Source: Microbacterium sufflavum
GTDB lineage: Bacteria; Actinomycetota; Actinomycetes; Actinomycetales; Microbacteriaceae
Assembly (NCBI RefSeq): GCF_023091155.1
Contig: NZ_JAHWXK010000002.1
Coordinates: 1-64,000, forward strand
Direction: 5' to 3'
DNA: 64,000 bases
Part shown: one piece after another, positions 26,951 through 36,137 of the stretch
How positions within the stretch are numbered: the first letter of the stretch is position 1
How the letters are laid out: every line of letters starts with the position of its first letter
Notes under the pieces: generated by a model
The model's input: only the letters and a program-made list of their open reading frames with translations
What the model was told of the DNA's origin: nothing
The model's database searches: none
Translations under genes and position numbers: made by a program

Positions 26951-29900
26951 TCATCGGAAGTCCCGCGATCGGTGGGCCACGCCGGTCTGCAGATCCTCGA
27001 AGGCGTCGGCGAGCACGTTGACCACACCCTCGGGTGAGCGTTCGAGGATGCCGCGGATGATGAGTGCCGGCGACTCGCGGGCGATCCGGCCGAAGCGGCC
27101 CCAGACGCCGGTGGAGCAGATCACGTTCACCAGACCGCTCTCGTCTTCGAGGTTCACGAAGGTGACCCCGGCCGCTGTCGCCGGTCGCTGTCGGTGGGTG
27201 ACCAGCCCGGCGACCTCGATGCGTCGTCCCGTCTCGTGCTTCTGCAGATCGGCCGCGGTCAGCACCCCGCGGGTCTGGAGGGCTGCGCGGAAGTGTGCCA
27301 TGGGGTGGTCGTCCGTCGAGATGCCCGTGGCCCAGAGGTCGGCCGAGAGCCGTTCGTAACTCGTCTGGTCGGCGAACAGGGGAGGCTGCACAGCCACGGT
27401 CGTCCCCGGCAGGAAGCGGGAGCGGTCGTCGGCCGCGGCCCCGGCGAGCCAGATCGCCTCCCGACGTTCGAGGCCGAGGCACGCGAAGGCGCCGGCGGTG
27501 GCGAGGGCTTCCAGCTGTGCCGCCGTCGCATCGGTCCGCCGCACCAGGTCGTGGAGATCGCGATAGGGGCCGTGGGCCTCACGCTCGGCGACGATCCGTT
27601 CCGCCAGCGGCACGCCGATGCCGCGGATGCCGCTGAGCCCGAGTCGCACCGCGAACCGCCCGTCCCTGCGGTGTGCCGCCGACTCGTCCGGCGCGCTCCG
27701 GTCGAAGCGCAGGACTTCCGGTTGCGGATCCGCCAGGCAGCTCTCCCTGCCCGTGGGCCCGGTGCCGCCGTCCGCGGCGACGGGTTCGAGCAGCTCGGTG
27801 GCCCCGGACAGGTGCAGATCGGGGCGGCGCACCTCCACCCCGTGCCGGCGGGCATCCGCCGTGAGTGTCGCGGGGGAGTAGAACCCCATCGGCTGCGACC
27901 GCAGCAGCCCGGCGAGGAAGGCCGCCGGGTAGTGCAGCTTCAGCCAGGAGCTCGCGTAGACGAGGAGCGCGAACGACAGCGAGTGCGACTCGGCGAAACC
28001 GAAGTTCGAGAACGCCTGGATCTGCGCGTAGATGCGGTCGGCGTCGTCGTCCACGAGTCCTCGCCTGGCCATCCCTGCGTAGAGCTTGCCCCGCACCTTC
28101 TCGATCTTCTCCAGCCCTCGTTTGGACCCCATCGCCCGCCGCAGCAGGTCCGCCTCGTCGGCCGTGCAGTCGCCCACCGCCGTGGCCATCTGGATCAGCT
28201 GCTCCTGGAAGATGGGGATCCCCAGGGTGCGCTTCAGGATGTCCTCCAGGTCGCTGTGCGGGTAGGGGATCGGGAAGTCCACCGGCGCCTCGCCCCTGGC
28301 CTCCCGCTCCCTGTTCTCCTCGTCCGTCCGGTCCTTCGCCATCTTGCGCCGCACGAACGGATGCACCGCGCCACCCTGGATGGGTCCGGGGCGGATCAGG
28401 GCGATCTGGATCGCGAGGTCGTAGAAGCGGCGGGGCTGCAGGCGGGGCAGCAGGCCGATCTGCGCTCGGGACTCGACCTGGAAGACGCCGATCGAGTCGG
28501 CGCGGCACAGCATGTCGTACACCCCGGCCTCCTCCTTCGGCAGGGTCTCCAGCGTCCATTCCTCGCCGGTGGCCTCGCGCACGAGGTCGAAGCAGTGCTG
28601 CAGGGCCGCGAGCATGCCGAGGCCGAGCAGGTCGAACTTCACCAGCCCCATGAAGGCGGCGTCGTCCTTGTCCCACTGGATGACCGTCCTGTCCTCCATG
28701 CGGGCGTGCTCCACCGGGACCACCTCGCCGACCGGGCGCGCGGTGAGCACCATGCCGCCGGAATGGATCCCCAGGTGACGGGGGGCCTTGAGCAGCTCGG
28801 CGGCGTAGTCGAGCACGGTGTCCGGGATGTCGTGGCCCTCGACGGGCTCGAGCCCCGACCCCCACCCGTCGACCTGCCGAGACCACGAGTCCTGCTGGCC
28901 CGGTGAGTACCCCAGGGCCCTGGCCATGTCGCGGACCGCGTTCTTCGGCCGGTACTGGATGACGTTCGCCACCTGGGCCGCCCGCTCTCTTCCGTACTCG
29001 CGATACACCCACTGGATGATCTCCTCCCGGCGCCGCGAGTCGAAGTCCACGTCGATGTCGGGCTCCTCCGTGCGCGTGGTGGCGAGGAACCGCTCGAACG
29101 GCAGCCGGTAGAGGATCGGGTCGACCGCGGTGATGCCCAGCAGGTAGCACACCGCGCTCGCCGCAGCGGAGCCTCGCCCCTGGCAGAGGATCCCGCGGCG
29201 ACGGGCCTCGGCGACGATGCCGTGCACGATCAGGAAGTAGCCGGGGAAGTCCTTCTCCTCGATCACGTCGAGCTCGCGCTCGATGCGGCGGTGGCCGTCG
29301 GCGTCCAGCCGGGGGTACTTCGTCGGCACCGCCGCCCACACCAGGTGTCGCAGCCAGCTCATGGGCGTGTGGCCCGGCGGCACGTCCTGCCGAGGGAGGG
29401 CCGGGCGTGCCATGCGCAGCGGGAAGGCGGAGGCGGCGGCGATCTCCAGCCCGTGTGAGATCGCTCCGGGGTAGCGCGCGAAACGTGCCGTCATCTCGGC
29501 CCCGCTGCGCAGGTGTGCTCCGCCGTGCGCGGGCAGCCAGCCGTCGAGCTCGTCCATGCTGCGCACCGCCCTGACCGCGGCCACGGCCTCCGCGAGGGGA
29601 GCCTGCATCGGCCTGGCGTAGTGCACGTTGTTGGTCGCCACGACCGGCAGGCGCATCCGCCGCGCGAGGTCGGCGAGAGCGTCGTTGCGCCGTGTGTCCA
29701 GGGGCTCTCCGTGGTCGAAGAGCTCGACGGCCACGCTGTCGCTGCCGAACAGGTCGACGAGTCGTCGGAGCGGGGTGGCGGCGTCGCCGGCGTCGAGCCC
29801 TCGCCGGACCGCGCCCTTGCGGCAGCCGGTCAGGATCGTCCAGTGTCCGTCCGCGCGGGCGGCCAGGTCGTCGAGGTCGTACACGGGGCGTCCCTTCTCC

Positions 29901-30403
29901 CCGCCCCGCAGCTGGGCGGCGGTGATCGCCCCGGACAGCCGGTGGTAGCCCTCCATGCCGCGGGCGAGCACGAGCAGATGCTCGCCGGGCGGGTCGGCGG
30001 CGCCCTGCGGGGCGAGCGGCAGGTCGAGCGACAGTTCGGCTCCGAACACGGTCTGCAGCTGCACCTCCATGTGCTCCGCGAGCTCGGCGAAGCGCGCGGC
30101 GCCGTAGAACCCGTCGTGGTCCGTGAGGGCGAGTGCGCTCAGGCCCAGGCGTTCGGCTTCGGCCAGAAGGTCTTCGGGGGAGGAGGCGCCGTCGAGGAAG
30201 GAGTAGGAGGAGTGCGCGTGCAGCTCGGCATAGGGCACGGCGTCCTCCGGCCGCTTCGGCAGGGCGGGAGGGAGGCGCTTGCGGCGTCGGCTCACGGGTC
30301 CGGGGTCCGCTCGTCGCCCGGGGGTCGCGGACGGCGGGGCCGGATCGCCGCTGAGGGTGCGCTCCAGTTGATCCCAGCTCAGCGGCGGGTTGTGCCATCC
30401 CAT
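26951..30403 (-). CDS. dnaE2: Error-prone DNA polymerase III alpha (DnaE2)
   Basis: A 1150-aa C-family polymerase. The PHP domain begins at YAELHAHSSYSFLDGASSPEDLL, the palm carries PDIDVDFDSRRREEIIQWVY with the catalytic aspartates, and the finger/little-finger region RRAMGSKRGLEKIEKVRGKLYAGMARRG follows. An HhH segment (GIRGIGVPLAERIV) and a C-terminal OB fold (IEVAGLVTHRQRPATAAGVTFVNLEDESG) close it. DnaE2 performs mutagenic translesion synthesis. Its ATG overlaps the imuB stop by one base. Length is typical for DnaE2. Confidence 0.96.
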   Translation of the reverse strand: MGWHNPPLSWDQLERTLSGDPAPPSATPGRRADPGPVSRRRKRLPPALPKRPEDAVPYAELHAHSSYSFLDGASSPEDLLAEAERLGLSALALTDHDGFYGAARFAELAEHMEVQLQTVFGAELSLDLPLAPQGAADPPGEHLLVLARGMEGYHRLSGAITAAQLRGGEKGRPVYDLDDLAARADGHWTILTGCRKGAVRRGLDAGDAATPLRRLVDLFGSDSVAVELFDHGEPLDTRRNDALADLARRMRLPVVATNNVHYARPMQAPLAEAVAAVRAVRSMDELDGWLPAHGGAHLRSGAEMTARFARYPGAISHGLEIAAASAFPLRMARPALPRQDVPPGHTPMSWLRHLVWAAVPTKYPRLDADGHRRIERELDVIEEKDFPGYFLIVHGIVAEARRRGILCQGRGSAAASAVCYLLGITAVDPILYRLPFERFLATTRTEEPDIDVDFDSRRREEIIQWVYREYGRERAAQVANVIQYRPKNAVRDMARALGYSPGQQDSWSRQVDGWGSGLEPVEGHDIPDTVLDYAAELLKAPRHLGIHSGGMVLTARPVGEVVPVEHARMEDRTVIQWDKDDAAFMGLVKFDLLGLGMLAALQHCFDLVREATGEEWTLETLPKEEAGVYDMLCRADSIGVFQVESRAQIGLLPRLQPRRFYDLAIQIALIRPGPIQGGAVHPFVRRKMAKDRTDEENREREARGEAPVDFPIPYPHSDLEDILKRTLGIPIFQEQLIQMATAVGDCTADEADLLRRAMGSKRGLEKIEKVRGKLYAGMARRGLVDDDADRIYAQIQAFSNFGFAESHSLSFALLVYASSWLKLHYPAAFLAGLLRSQPMGFYSPATLTADARRHGVEVRRPDLHLSGATELLEPVAADGGTGPTGRESCLADPQPEVLRFDRSAPDESAAHRRDGRFAVRLGLSGIRGIGVPLAERIVAEREAHGPYRDLHDLVRRTDATAAQLEALATAGAFACLGLERREAIWLAGAAADDRSRFLPGTTVAVQPPLFADQTSYERLSADLWATGISTDDHPMAHFRAALQTRGVLTAADLQKHETGRRIEVAGLVTHRQRPATAAGVTFVNLEDESGLVNVICSTGVWGRFGRIARESPALIIRGILERSPEGVVNVLADAFEDLQTGVAHRSRDFR

Positions 30404-31941
30404 CAGCGATACCTCCCTTCAGCCCACCAGCGCTCGCCGGCGTGGAAGACGAGCCAGGCGCGGTCGCGGTCGTCGACGATCTGGAGCCGATGCCCCCGCT
30501 TGCCGCCCCCCGGAGCCCACCGGCGTTCCTGCACCGGCCACGGCCCCGCCCAGGCCTGCACCCCGGCACCGTCGATGCGGGCGGGGTCGTTCGACAGCGC
30601 CCCGCGGTCGTCCACCGTGAGGACGCTCCCGTCGACCCCGACGACGCCGACCGGGCGGGGAGGGCGGAAGACCTCGGACGGCAGCGGATCGGGGAGGCTG
30701 CCCGGCCAGGGCGACCCGGGGTCCCGCGGGGGCACCACTCGTTCGCCCCACGGGGTGAGCACCTGACGGTCGGCCAGCCAGCGCCCACCCGACACGGCCG
30801 CCGTGACCACGCCCTGATGTCCGAGCATGGTCTGCACCCGGGAGACCGCGTGGTGCAGGCGCTCGTCGGTGCCCGATCCGAAGAGGCCGGGCTGATGGTG
30901 TGCCGCGTCGTCCACGGCGACGGGGAGGATGCGGACCGCCGCGATGCCGCCGAACGCCCTCGCCTCGTCCACGGGTTCCTTCGCGGTCAGCGCCGCCAGG
31001 GACTCCAGCTGCCAGCGCACCCGGTCGACGAGGTCGGAGGCGTCGAAGCACGTCGGGTGCAGCCAGGTGCGGGAGAAGACCTCGCCGCCATCGTCCGTCA
31101 GATCGATCCGCACCTCGGTGCAGACGACGGAGGCATCGGCGAGGGCGAGCAGTACGGCGTCGGCCGTCTGCCGCACGGCGAAGGCCACCTGGTCGGCGCC
31201 GCCCAGGGGGGTGTCGAACTCGATGCTCCGCGCCAGCTCGGGGTCGGGCGGGCGCGGGGTCAGCGGGCGGGAGTCGGCGCCGGAGGCGAGGGCGTGCATC
31301 CGGGCTCCCTGTTCGCCGAAACGGTCGCGCACATCGAGCGGGTCGAGGGCGGTGAACGCGCCGAGGGTGCGCACCCCGAGTCGCAGGAGGAGCCCGCTGA
31401 GCTGCTCGTCGCGGAGCACCTGGACGGGGTACGGTGCCAGGAAATCCCGGGAGGCGCCGGGCGGGACGACCGTGCAGGGGGCCGTTCCCCGTGCGGCGAT
31501 CTCGGCCGTGAAGGGACCGTCGGCGACCCCGACGCGCACCTCGGGGTAGCCGGCGTCGGCCAGGATCGCGGAGAGCGCCGCCGCCGCCTCCGCCTCGCCC
31601 CCGTGGTAGCGCGAGATGCCCCTGGCTCGCAGGATCGCGAGGCCCGGGCGCAGGAGCGTGACCCCGGGGGCGTGTCTCTCGATGACCTGCAGCACCGGGG
31701 CGAAGGCCCGTTCGTCCTTCCCCGGGTCGTGCGGGAGGACCCGGAGCGAGGAGAGGAGTCCCTGGGCGACGCGGCGACGTTGGCCGATGCGGACGCCGTG
31801 CGCTCGGGCCGAGGCGGTGCACGCGACGACCGTGTTCGCCTGCACCAGGGCCGTGGGCGGATGCGGCTGCCCGCCACCCAGGGCCGCCCGCAGGGGCCAG
31901 TCCGGGAACCACAGCACGAGGACGCGGAGGGGAGCGTTCAT
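30403..31941 (-). CDS. imuB: ImuB, catalytically inactive Y-family polymerase
   Basis: A 512-aa Y-family-related protein. The start RVLVLWFPDWPLRAAL replaces the usual DMDxFxxxVE metal site, and the second acidic motif SxDE is replaced by ISRYHGGEAEA, so polymerase activity is not expected. The helix-hairpin-helix and little-finger regions remain (GLLLRLGVRTLGAFTALDPLDVRDRFG). ImuB links DnaE2 to the beta clamp in the mutasome. It overlaps imuA' by 4 nt and dnaE2 by 1 nt, forming a strict operon. Confidence 0.93.
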   Translation of the reverse strand: MNAPLRVLVLWFPDWPLRAALGGGQPHPPTALVQANTVVACTASARAHGVRIGQRRRVAQGLLSSLRVLPHDPGKDERAFAPVLQVIERHAPGVTLLRPGLAILRARGISRYHGGEAEAAAALSAILADAGYPEVRVGVADGPFTAEIAARGTAPCTVVPPGASRDFLAPYPVQVLRDEQLSGLLLRLGVRTLGAFTALDPLDVRDRFGEQGARMHALASGADSRPLTPRPPDPELARSIEFDTPLGGADQVAFAVRQTADAVLLALADASVVCTEVRIDLTDDGGEVFSRTWLHPTCFDASDLVDRVRWQLESLAALTAKEPVDEARAFGGIAAVRILPVAVDDAAHHQPGLFGSGTDERLHHAVSRVQTMLGHQGVVTAAVSGGRWLADRQVLTPWGERVVPPRDPGSPWPGSLPDPLPSEVFRPPRPVGVVGVDGSVLTVDDRGALSNDPARIDGAGVQAWAGPWPVQERRWAPGGGKRGHRLQIVDDRDRAWLVFHAGERWWAEGRYR

Positions 31942-32723
31942 CCTGCCTCCGCCCAGAAGAGGAGCTCCGACGGGGCGGAGGTGCCCGACGCCTCCGGTTC
32001 GACGGAGAGCGGGGGCAGTGCGGTCAGCTCGGCCACCGCCGTCTCGACGGCACCGTGTCCGCCGGGGAGCCGCACCCGCACACTCGAGGCGCGCGGGCTG
32101 TGCCTGGTCCGGGCGGTGACCGTCACCGTGCAATCGGAGAGCAGGCCCCACCCCTCTCCGAGCCCGTGCCAGTCGGGGTCGTGCAGGCGGATGGTGCCCT
32201 CGCTCTGCGCCCACCGCCCCGCGCCCGGTTCCTCGGCGACCAGCAGGGTGGAGCCGCGGTCGCGCAGTCGAGCACTCAGCCGTGCGACATCCGCATCCCG
32301 GGCCCTCGACTCCGGCTGGACGACGATCAGCGGCACCACTTCGGCGAGGGCGGAGGTCACTGCGAGCCAGCGGTCTCCGGGAGACGGGACGAGGATGAGC
32401 CTGGTCAGGTCGATGCCGTAGGCGGCGGCGGCCTCCACCCCGAGGGTCGGCATGCCGATCACCGCGCACCAGTGCCCTTTGCCCGAGGCGGCACTGAGCA
32501 GCGCCAGCACGAGGGCCGGGGAGGGGGAGACCGTGTAGGAGGTGCCGGTCTGGAGTCCCTCCTCGGGCAGCAGCGCAGCGAAGGCGGGGTCGAGGGGGAG
32601 CAGGGTGTGCTCGCTGCGCCGCCGCTGCATCCGGCTGATCTCGCGGCGCAGCCGCAGCACCTCTCCGGCGCGGTTGTCGCTGGTCGGAGAGAGCGCGGTC
32701 ATCGCATCGAGCCCGATCCCCAT
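31938..32723 (-). CDS. imuA': ImuA'-like mutasome protein
   Basis: A 261-aa protein at the head of the imuB-dnaE2 operon, the place of mycobacterial imuA' (Rv3395c). Visible segments are LLPLDPAFAALLPEEGLQTGTSYTV, a RecA-like strand WCAVIGMPTLGVEAAAAYGIDLTRLILV and LIVVQPESRARDADVARL. No intact Walker A is seen. ATG 32723 is chosen because GAGGATGG precedes it; ATG 32702 is an alternative. Expected role: accessory factor in SOS mutagenesis with ImuB and DnaE2. Confidence 0.85.
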   Translation of the reverse strand: MGIGLDAMTALSPTSDNRAGEVLRLRREISRMQRRRSEHTLLPLDPAFAALLPEEGLQTGTSYTVSPSPALVLALLSAASGKGHWCAVIGMPTLGVEAAAAYGIDLTRLILVPSPGDRWLAVTSALAEVVPLIVVQPESRARDADVARLSARLRDRGSTLLVAEEPGAGRWAQSEGTIRLHDPDWHGLGEGWGLLSDCTVTVTARTRHSPRASSVRVRLPGGHGAVETAVAELTALPPLSVEPEASGTSAPSELLFWAEAG

Positions 32724-32733
32724 GCATCCATCC

Positions 32734-32749
32734 TCGAAGATATGTACGA
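32734..32749 (-). promoter_or_regulatory. LexA (SOS) box of the imuA'-imuB-dnaE2 operon
   Basis: TCGAAGATATGTACGA matches the actinobacterial SOS palindrome TCGAACNNNNGTTCGA at 10 of 12 defined positions. On the minus strand TATCTT inside the box fits a -10 element, so LexA binding would block RNA polymerase directly. The start codon lies 11 nt downstream. Confidence 0.7.
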
Positions 32750-32786
32750 ATAAAGCAAGTGACGTGAACGACGCTAATTCGTACAT
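32742..32786. repeat. 10-bp perfect inverted repeat overlapping the SOS box
   Basis: ATGTACGAAT (32742-32751) recurs inverted as ATTCGTACAT (32777-32786), 25 nt apart. The inner copy overlaps the LexA-like box, so the outer copy may be a second half-site. Confidence 0.55.
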
Positions 32787-32841
32787 CGGACATCCGCGAA
32801 ACCCTGTCCACAGGGGGTCATCGGCGCGCATGCTGCTCGCC

Positions 32842-32847
32842 TAGCCT
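32842..32847 (+). promoter_or_regulatory. -10 element, leaderless promoter
   Basis: TAGCCT is spaced 6 nt from the ATG at 32854. Confidence 0.6.
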
Positions 32848-32853
32848 GCCCGG

Positions 32854-33324
32854 ATGGATCTCCGACTCGCCCTCATCGGCCTGGTGCACGGCGCCCTCCT
32901 CGGCATCGGCGGATGGCTGGTCGTGATCGACGCACGCACGCACCGTCTCCCCAACCGCATCGTGCTGCCCACGCTCGCCGCCCTGCTCCTGCTCGTCACC
33001 GGGGATGCCGTCGCGACGGGTCGGCCCGAGTCGATGATCCGTGCCCTGCTCGGCGGCGTCCTGCTCGGTGGCTTCTACCTGGTGCTGCGCGTGATCAGTC
33101 GCGCCGGCATGGGCGGGGGAGACGTCAAGCTCGCGGCGGTCATCGGGCTGCTGCTTGCGTGGCACGGCTGGACGGCGCTCGCGCTCGGCGCGGCGTCCGC
33201 ATTCGTCCTCGGAGCCCTGTACGCGCTCGTGCTGATGGCGCTGCGGCGCGCCGACCGGGCGACCAGGATCGCGTTCGGACCGTGGATGATCGCGGGAGCC
33301 GTCCTCGGTGTCCTGCTCGGCTGA
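32854..33324 (+). CDS. Prepilin peptidase-like A24 membrane protein
   Basis: A 156-aa membrane protein with five or six helices. The two aspartyl-protease motifs of the A24 family are visible: VIDARTHRLPNRIV and AGMGGGDVKLAAVIG (GxGD type). The N-terminal methylase domain of full PilD is missing, as in many actinobacterial TadV/CpaA proteins. It would cleave type IV/Flp pilin leaders on the cytoplasmic side, yet no pilin or tad genes are in the window, so it is an orphan here. Confidence 0.82.
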   Translation: MDLRLALIGLVHGALLGIGGWLVVIDARTHRLPNRIVLPTLAALLLLVTGDAVATGRPESMIRALLGGVLLGGFYLVLRVISRAGMGGGDVKLAAVIGLLLAWHGWTALALGAASAFVLGALYALVLMALRRADRATRIAFGPWMIAGAVLGVLLG

Positions 33325-33360
33325 GCGGCCGGGCGCCGCGCGGATGGGGGAGGTCGGGTC

Positions 33361-33366
33361 TACTCT
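33361..33366 (+). promoter_or_regulatory. -10 element, leaderless promoter
   Basis: TACTCT is spaced 6 nt from the ATG at 33373. Confidence 0.6.
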
Positions 33367-33372
33367 GGGCAC

Positions 33373-33585
33373 ATGGCACTCGCACGACTCCACGGCGGCC
33401 CGCTGGACGGGCAGATCATCCCCCTCGGCGATGCGGACGACAAGCTGATCGTCCCCTACAGCGAGACGCAGGTGGTGTACAACCGCCGCGGCGAGCCGCA
33501 GAACACGGGCGAGGGCGACGGCCCGACCGAGGTCGACTACTGGTTCGAGGAGTCGCTCGAAGACCTCACGCTCGAGGATGACTGA
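33373..33585 (+). CDS. Small conserved hypothetical protein (70 aa)
   Basis: A 70-aa protein starting ALARLHGGPLDGQIIPLGDADDKLIVPYSETQVVYNRRGEP, with an acidic C-terminus. The HGGPLDG motif is shared by small actinobacterial proteins of unknown role (remembered). Its last 8 nt overlap the CYTH gene, implying coupled translation. Confidence 0.7.
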   Translation: MALARLHGGPLDGQIIPLGDADDKLIVPYSETQVVYNRRGEPQNTGEGDGPTEVDYWFEESLEDLTLEDD

Positions 33586-34195
33586 GCCCTCCCGCACGGT
33601 CGAGGTCGAGCGCACGTACGACGTCGACGACGACACTCCGCTCCCGCGGTGGGAGGCGATCCCGGGGGTCGATGCCGTGTCGTCCGGTGAGCACCGTGCC
33701 CTGGACGCGCACTATCTCGACACCGACGACGGCGCCCTCGCGCGCTCGGGCGTCGCGCTGCGTCGCCGCACGGGCGGCCCGGACGAGGGCTGGCACGTGA
33801 AGGGGCCGCGGCAGGGCGACGGACGCCTGGAGCTGGGATGGCCGCTCGGTGACACCGGCGAGACCGTTCCCGCCGTGGTCGTCGAGGCGATCTCCGGCTG
33901 GACGACGGCGCCGCTGACCCCCCTCGCGCGCATCGAGAACGACCGCACGGCCTACCTGCTCACGGGGCCGCGCGGCGTCGTGGCGGAGTTCGTGGACGAT
34001 CGCGTCCGTGCGACCGACGTCCGCCGTGGCACGCGCCGCGCGTGGCGTGAGTGGGAGGTGGAGCTCGGTCCCGCCGCTCCCGCCGATGAGGCAGGACGCG
34101 CAGCCCTGTTCGCCGCGGTCGAGGGCGTGGTGCGTGCGGCCGGCGCCCGTGAGGCGTCCTCCGAGTCGAAGCTCGCCAGAGCGCTCGGGTTCTAG
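33578..34195 (+). CDS. CYTH domain protein
   Basis: A 205-aa CYTH (triphosphate tunnel) protein. The signature EVERTY stands for ExExK, with Arg at the third position. Charged strands typical of the tunnel follow: LDAHYLDTDDGALARSGVALRRRTGG, WHVKGPR, RIENDRTAYLL, EFVDDRVRA, WREWEVELG. Likely substrate: an inorganic or nucleoside triphosphate. No CHAD domain follows, so it is the stand-alone type. Confidence 0.82.
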   Translation: MTEPSRTVEVERTYDVDDDTPLPRWEAIPGVDAVSSGEHRALDAHYLDTDDGALARSGVALRRRTGGPDEGWHVKGPRQGDGRLELGWPLGDTGETVPAVVVEAISGWTTAPLTPLARIENDRTAYLLTGPRGVVAEFVDDRVRATDVRRGTRRAWREWEVELGPAAPADEAGRAALFAAVEGVVRAAGAREASSESKLARALGF

Positions 34196-34257
34196 GCGCG
34201 CGACGGCCACGACGCAACCCCTTTTCCCCGGAGCTCGCCGGGTGGTTGAGTGGGCCC

Positions 34258-35418
34258 ATGAGCCGACCGCCTGTGCTTCGATCGCTGCAGACGATCGTCC
34301 CCGAGACCGTTCTCGTGCAGGAGCAGGTGCGTGAGGTCTTCGCCGCCCAGCCCGGTCTCGGTCGGCTGGCTCAGCGCATCGTGTCGACCTCCTTCCGCGT
34401 GTCGGGGATCGACACACGGCACACCGTGATCGATGAACTCGCCGAGGGGGCGGAGCCGGACGAGCCGCTGTTCTACGACCGTCGCTCCGGTCGACTGCTC
34501 GCCCCGGGCACGAAAGCACGCAACGACTACTACACGCGGGAGGCCTCGCGGCTCTTCGTCGAGGCCGCCCGTCGCGCGCTCGACGCGGATCCCGACGTGA
34601 CCGCCGCCGATGTCACGCACGTGATCACGGTGTCCTGCACGGGCTTCCACGCACCGGGACCGGAGTACGAGATCGTGCGGGGGCTCGGTCTGTCCGATGC
34701 GGTCCAGCGCTATCACCTGGGCTTCATGGGCTGTTACGCCTCCATGCCGGCGCTGCGGGCCGCTGCTCAGTTCTGCGCGGCCGATGAGAACGCGGTCGTG
34801 CTGGTCGTGAGCGTGGAGCTCTGCACCCTGCACCTGCGCTCCTCGGAGGATCCGGACACGATCGTGGCCTCCTCGCTCTTCGCCGACGGCGCTGCAGCGG
34901 GCGTCGTCACCGCGCGTGACCTCCCCTCGTCCGTTCCCGCGCTCCGCCTCGACGGCTTCCACACCGCGATCGTCCCGGAGGGCGTGGACGACATGGCCTG
35001 GACGATCGGCGACTCGGGGTTCGAGATGATCCTGTCGACCGCGGTGCCGCAGATCATCGGCGCGTCCATCATCGGGGCGCTGGGCCCGCTCTACTCCCGG
35101 GAGGACGGCCTCGCGGAGGCGTTCGCCGCCGGACGGGTGGGTGAACAGGTGCGGCACTGGGCGATCCATCCCGGCGGGCGGAGCATCCTCGACAGGGTGC
35201 AGGAGCGGATGGCGCTGAGCGACGCACAGCTGCGACCGGCGCGCGAGACGCTGCGCGAGTACGGCAACATGTCGAGTGCGACCGTGCTGTTCGTGCTGAA
35301 GCGGATCCTGGAGCGCGAGGGGGCCGAGCCGGGCGACCGCGTGGCTGCGATGGCGTTCGGCCCCGGTCTCACGGCGGAGAGCGCGCTGCTGACCGTGGTC
35401 GCCCCGGCGGCTTCATGA
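34258..35418 (+). CDS. Type III polyketide synthase
   Basis: A 386-aa chalcone-synthase-fold enzyme. The catalytic triad is visible: Cys in HLGFMGCYASMPALR, His in HWAIHPGGRSILD and Asn in YGNMSSATVLFVL. Bacterial alkylresorcinol/alkylpyrone synthases of this length extend long acyl starters with malonyl-CoA; RppA-like naphthalene synthesis is the alternative. The following two genes (C-methyltransferase-like and FAD hydroxylase) match the srsABC order of Streptomyces griseus, favouring phenolic lipids. ATG 34258 is used; a TTG four codons upstream is possible. Confidence 0.88.
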   Translation: MSRPPVLRSLQTIVPETVLVQEQVREVFAAQPGLGRLAQRIVSTSFRVSGIDTRHTVIDELAEGAEPDEPLFYDRRSGRLLAPGTKARNDYYTREASRLFVEAARRALDADPDVTAADVTHVITVSCTGFHAPGPEYEIVRGLGLSDAVQRYHLGFMGCYASMPALRAAAQFCAADENAVVLVVSVELCTLHLRSSEDPDTIVASSLFADGAAAGVVTARDLPSSVPALRLDGFHTAIVPEGVDDMAWTIGDSGFEMILSTAVPQIIGASIIGALGPLYSREDGLAEAFAAGRVGEQVRHWAIHPGGRSILDRVQERMALSDAQLRPARETLREYGNMSSATVLFVLKRILEREGAEPGDRVAAMAFGPGLTAESALLTVVAPAAS

Positions 35419-36137
35419 GCGTGGATCTCCGGGTCCGCGCGACCCACGTGCGGGAGCTGATGGACGACCCGCAGGCCGATGAGGAGATGCTCGGTCGCAC
35501 GTACCAGCGGTTCGGTGCCGTGAACGCGGTGGTCTCCCGGCCCGGACGCCTCTACCGTCAGGACATCCGCCCGCGCGCGGCCGCCCGCCGGATCCGCATC
35601 CTGGACATCGGTGCGGGCGGCGGGGATCTGTGCCGCCTTCTCGTGCGGCGGCTGCGGCGGGACGGGCTCGAGGCCGACGTCACGGCGCTGGATGCGGATG
35701 AGCGCGCGATCCGGTGGGCGTCAGCGCACGACGCGGGGCTGGGCATCCGCTACCGGTGTGCGCTGTCGTCCGAGCTGGTCGAGAAGGGCGATCGGTACGA
35801 CGTGGTGCTGTCGAATCACGTGCTGCATCACCTGGATGCCGGGGAGTTCGACGCGGTGCTGCGCGACTCGCAGGCCCTCACCGCTCCGGGCGGGCTGGTC
35901 TCGCATCACGACATCGCGCGCGGCCGCCTGGCCTACACGGCTTTCGCGGGTGCCACGTGGCCGCTCTCCCGCACACTGCTCGCCGGTTCCTTCATCCGCG
36001 TGGACGGTCTGCGCAGTATCCGGCGCTCGTACACCGCGCGGGAGCTCGCCGCACTGGCGCCGTCGGGATGGAGCGTGCGCAGTCGTCTTCCCGCGCGACT
36101 GGAGCTGCGGTGGGAGGCGCCGCGTGCCGGAACATGA
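35415..36137 (+). CDS. SAM methyltransferase of the type III PKS operon
   Basis: A 240-aa class I methyltransferase. The SAM motif is IRILDIGAGGGDLCRLLVRRL, followed by VTALDADERAIRWA, YDVVLSNHVLHHLD and SHHDIARGRLAYTAF. It starts inside the PKS stop (ATGA) and overlaps the monooxygenase by 14 nt. By analogy with SrsB it would methylate the polyketide ring; whether at carbon or oxygen cannot be read from sequence. Confidence 0.82.
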   Translation: MSVDLRVRATHVRELMDDPQADEEMLGRTYQRFGAVNAVVSRPGRLYRQDIRPRAAARRIRILDIGAGGGDLCRLLVRRLRRDGLEADVTALDADERAIRWASAHDAGLGIRYRCALSSELVEKGDRYDVVLSNHVLHHLDAGEFDAVLRDSQALTAPGGLVSHHDIARGRLAYTAFAGATWPLSRTLLAGSFIRVDGLRSIRRSYTARELAALAPSGWSVRSRLPARLELRWEAPRAGT

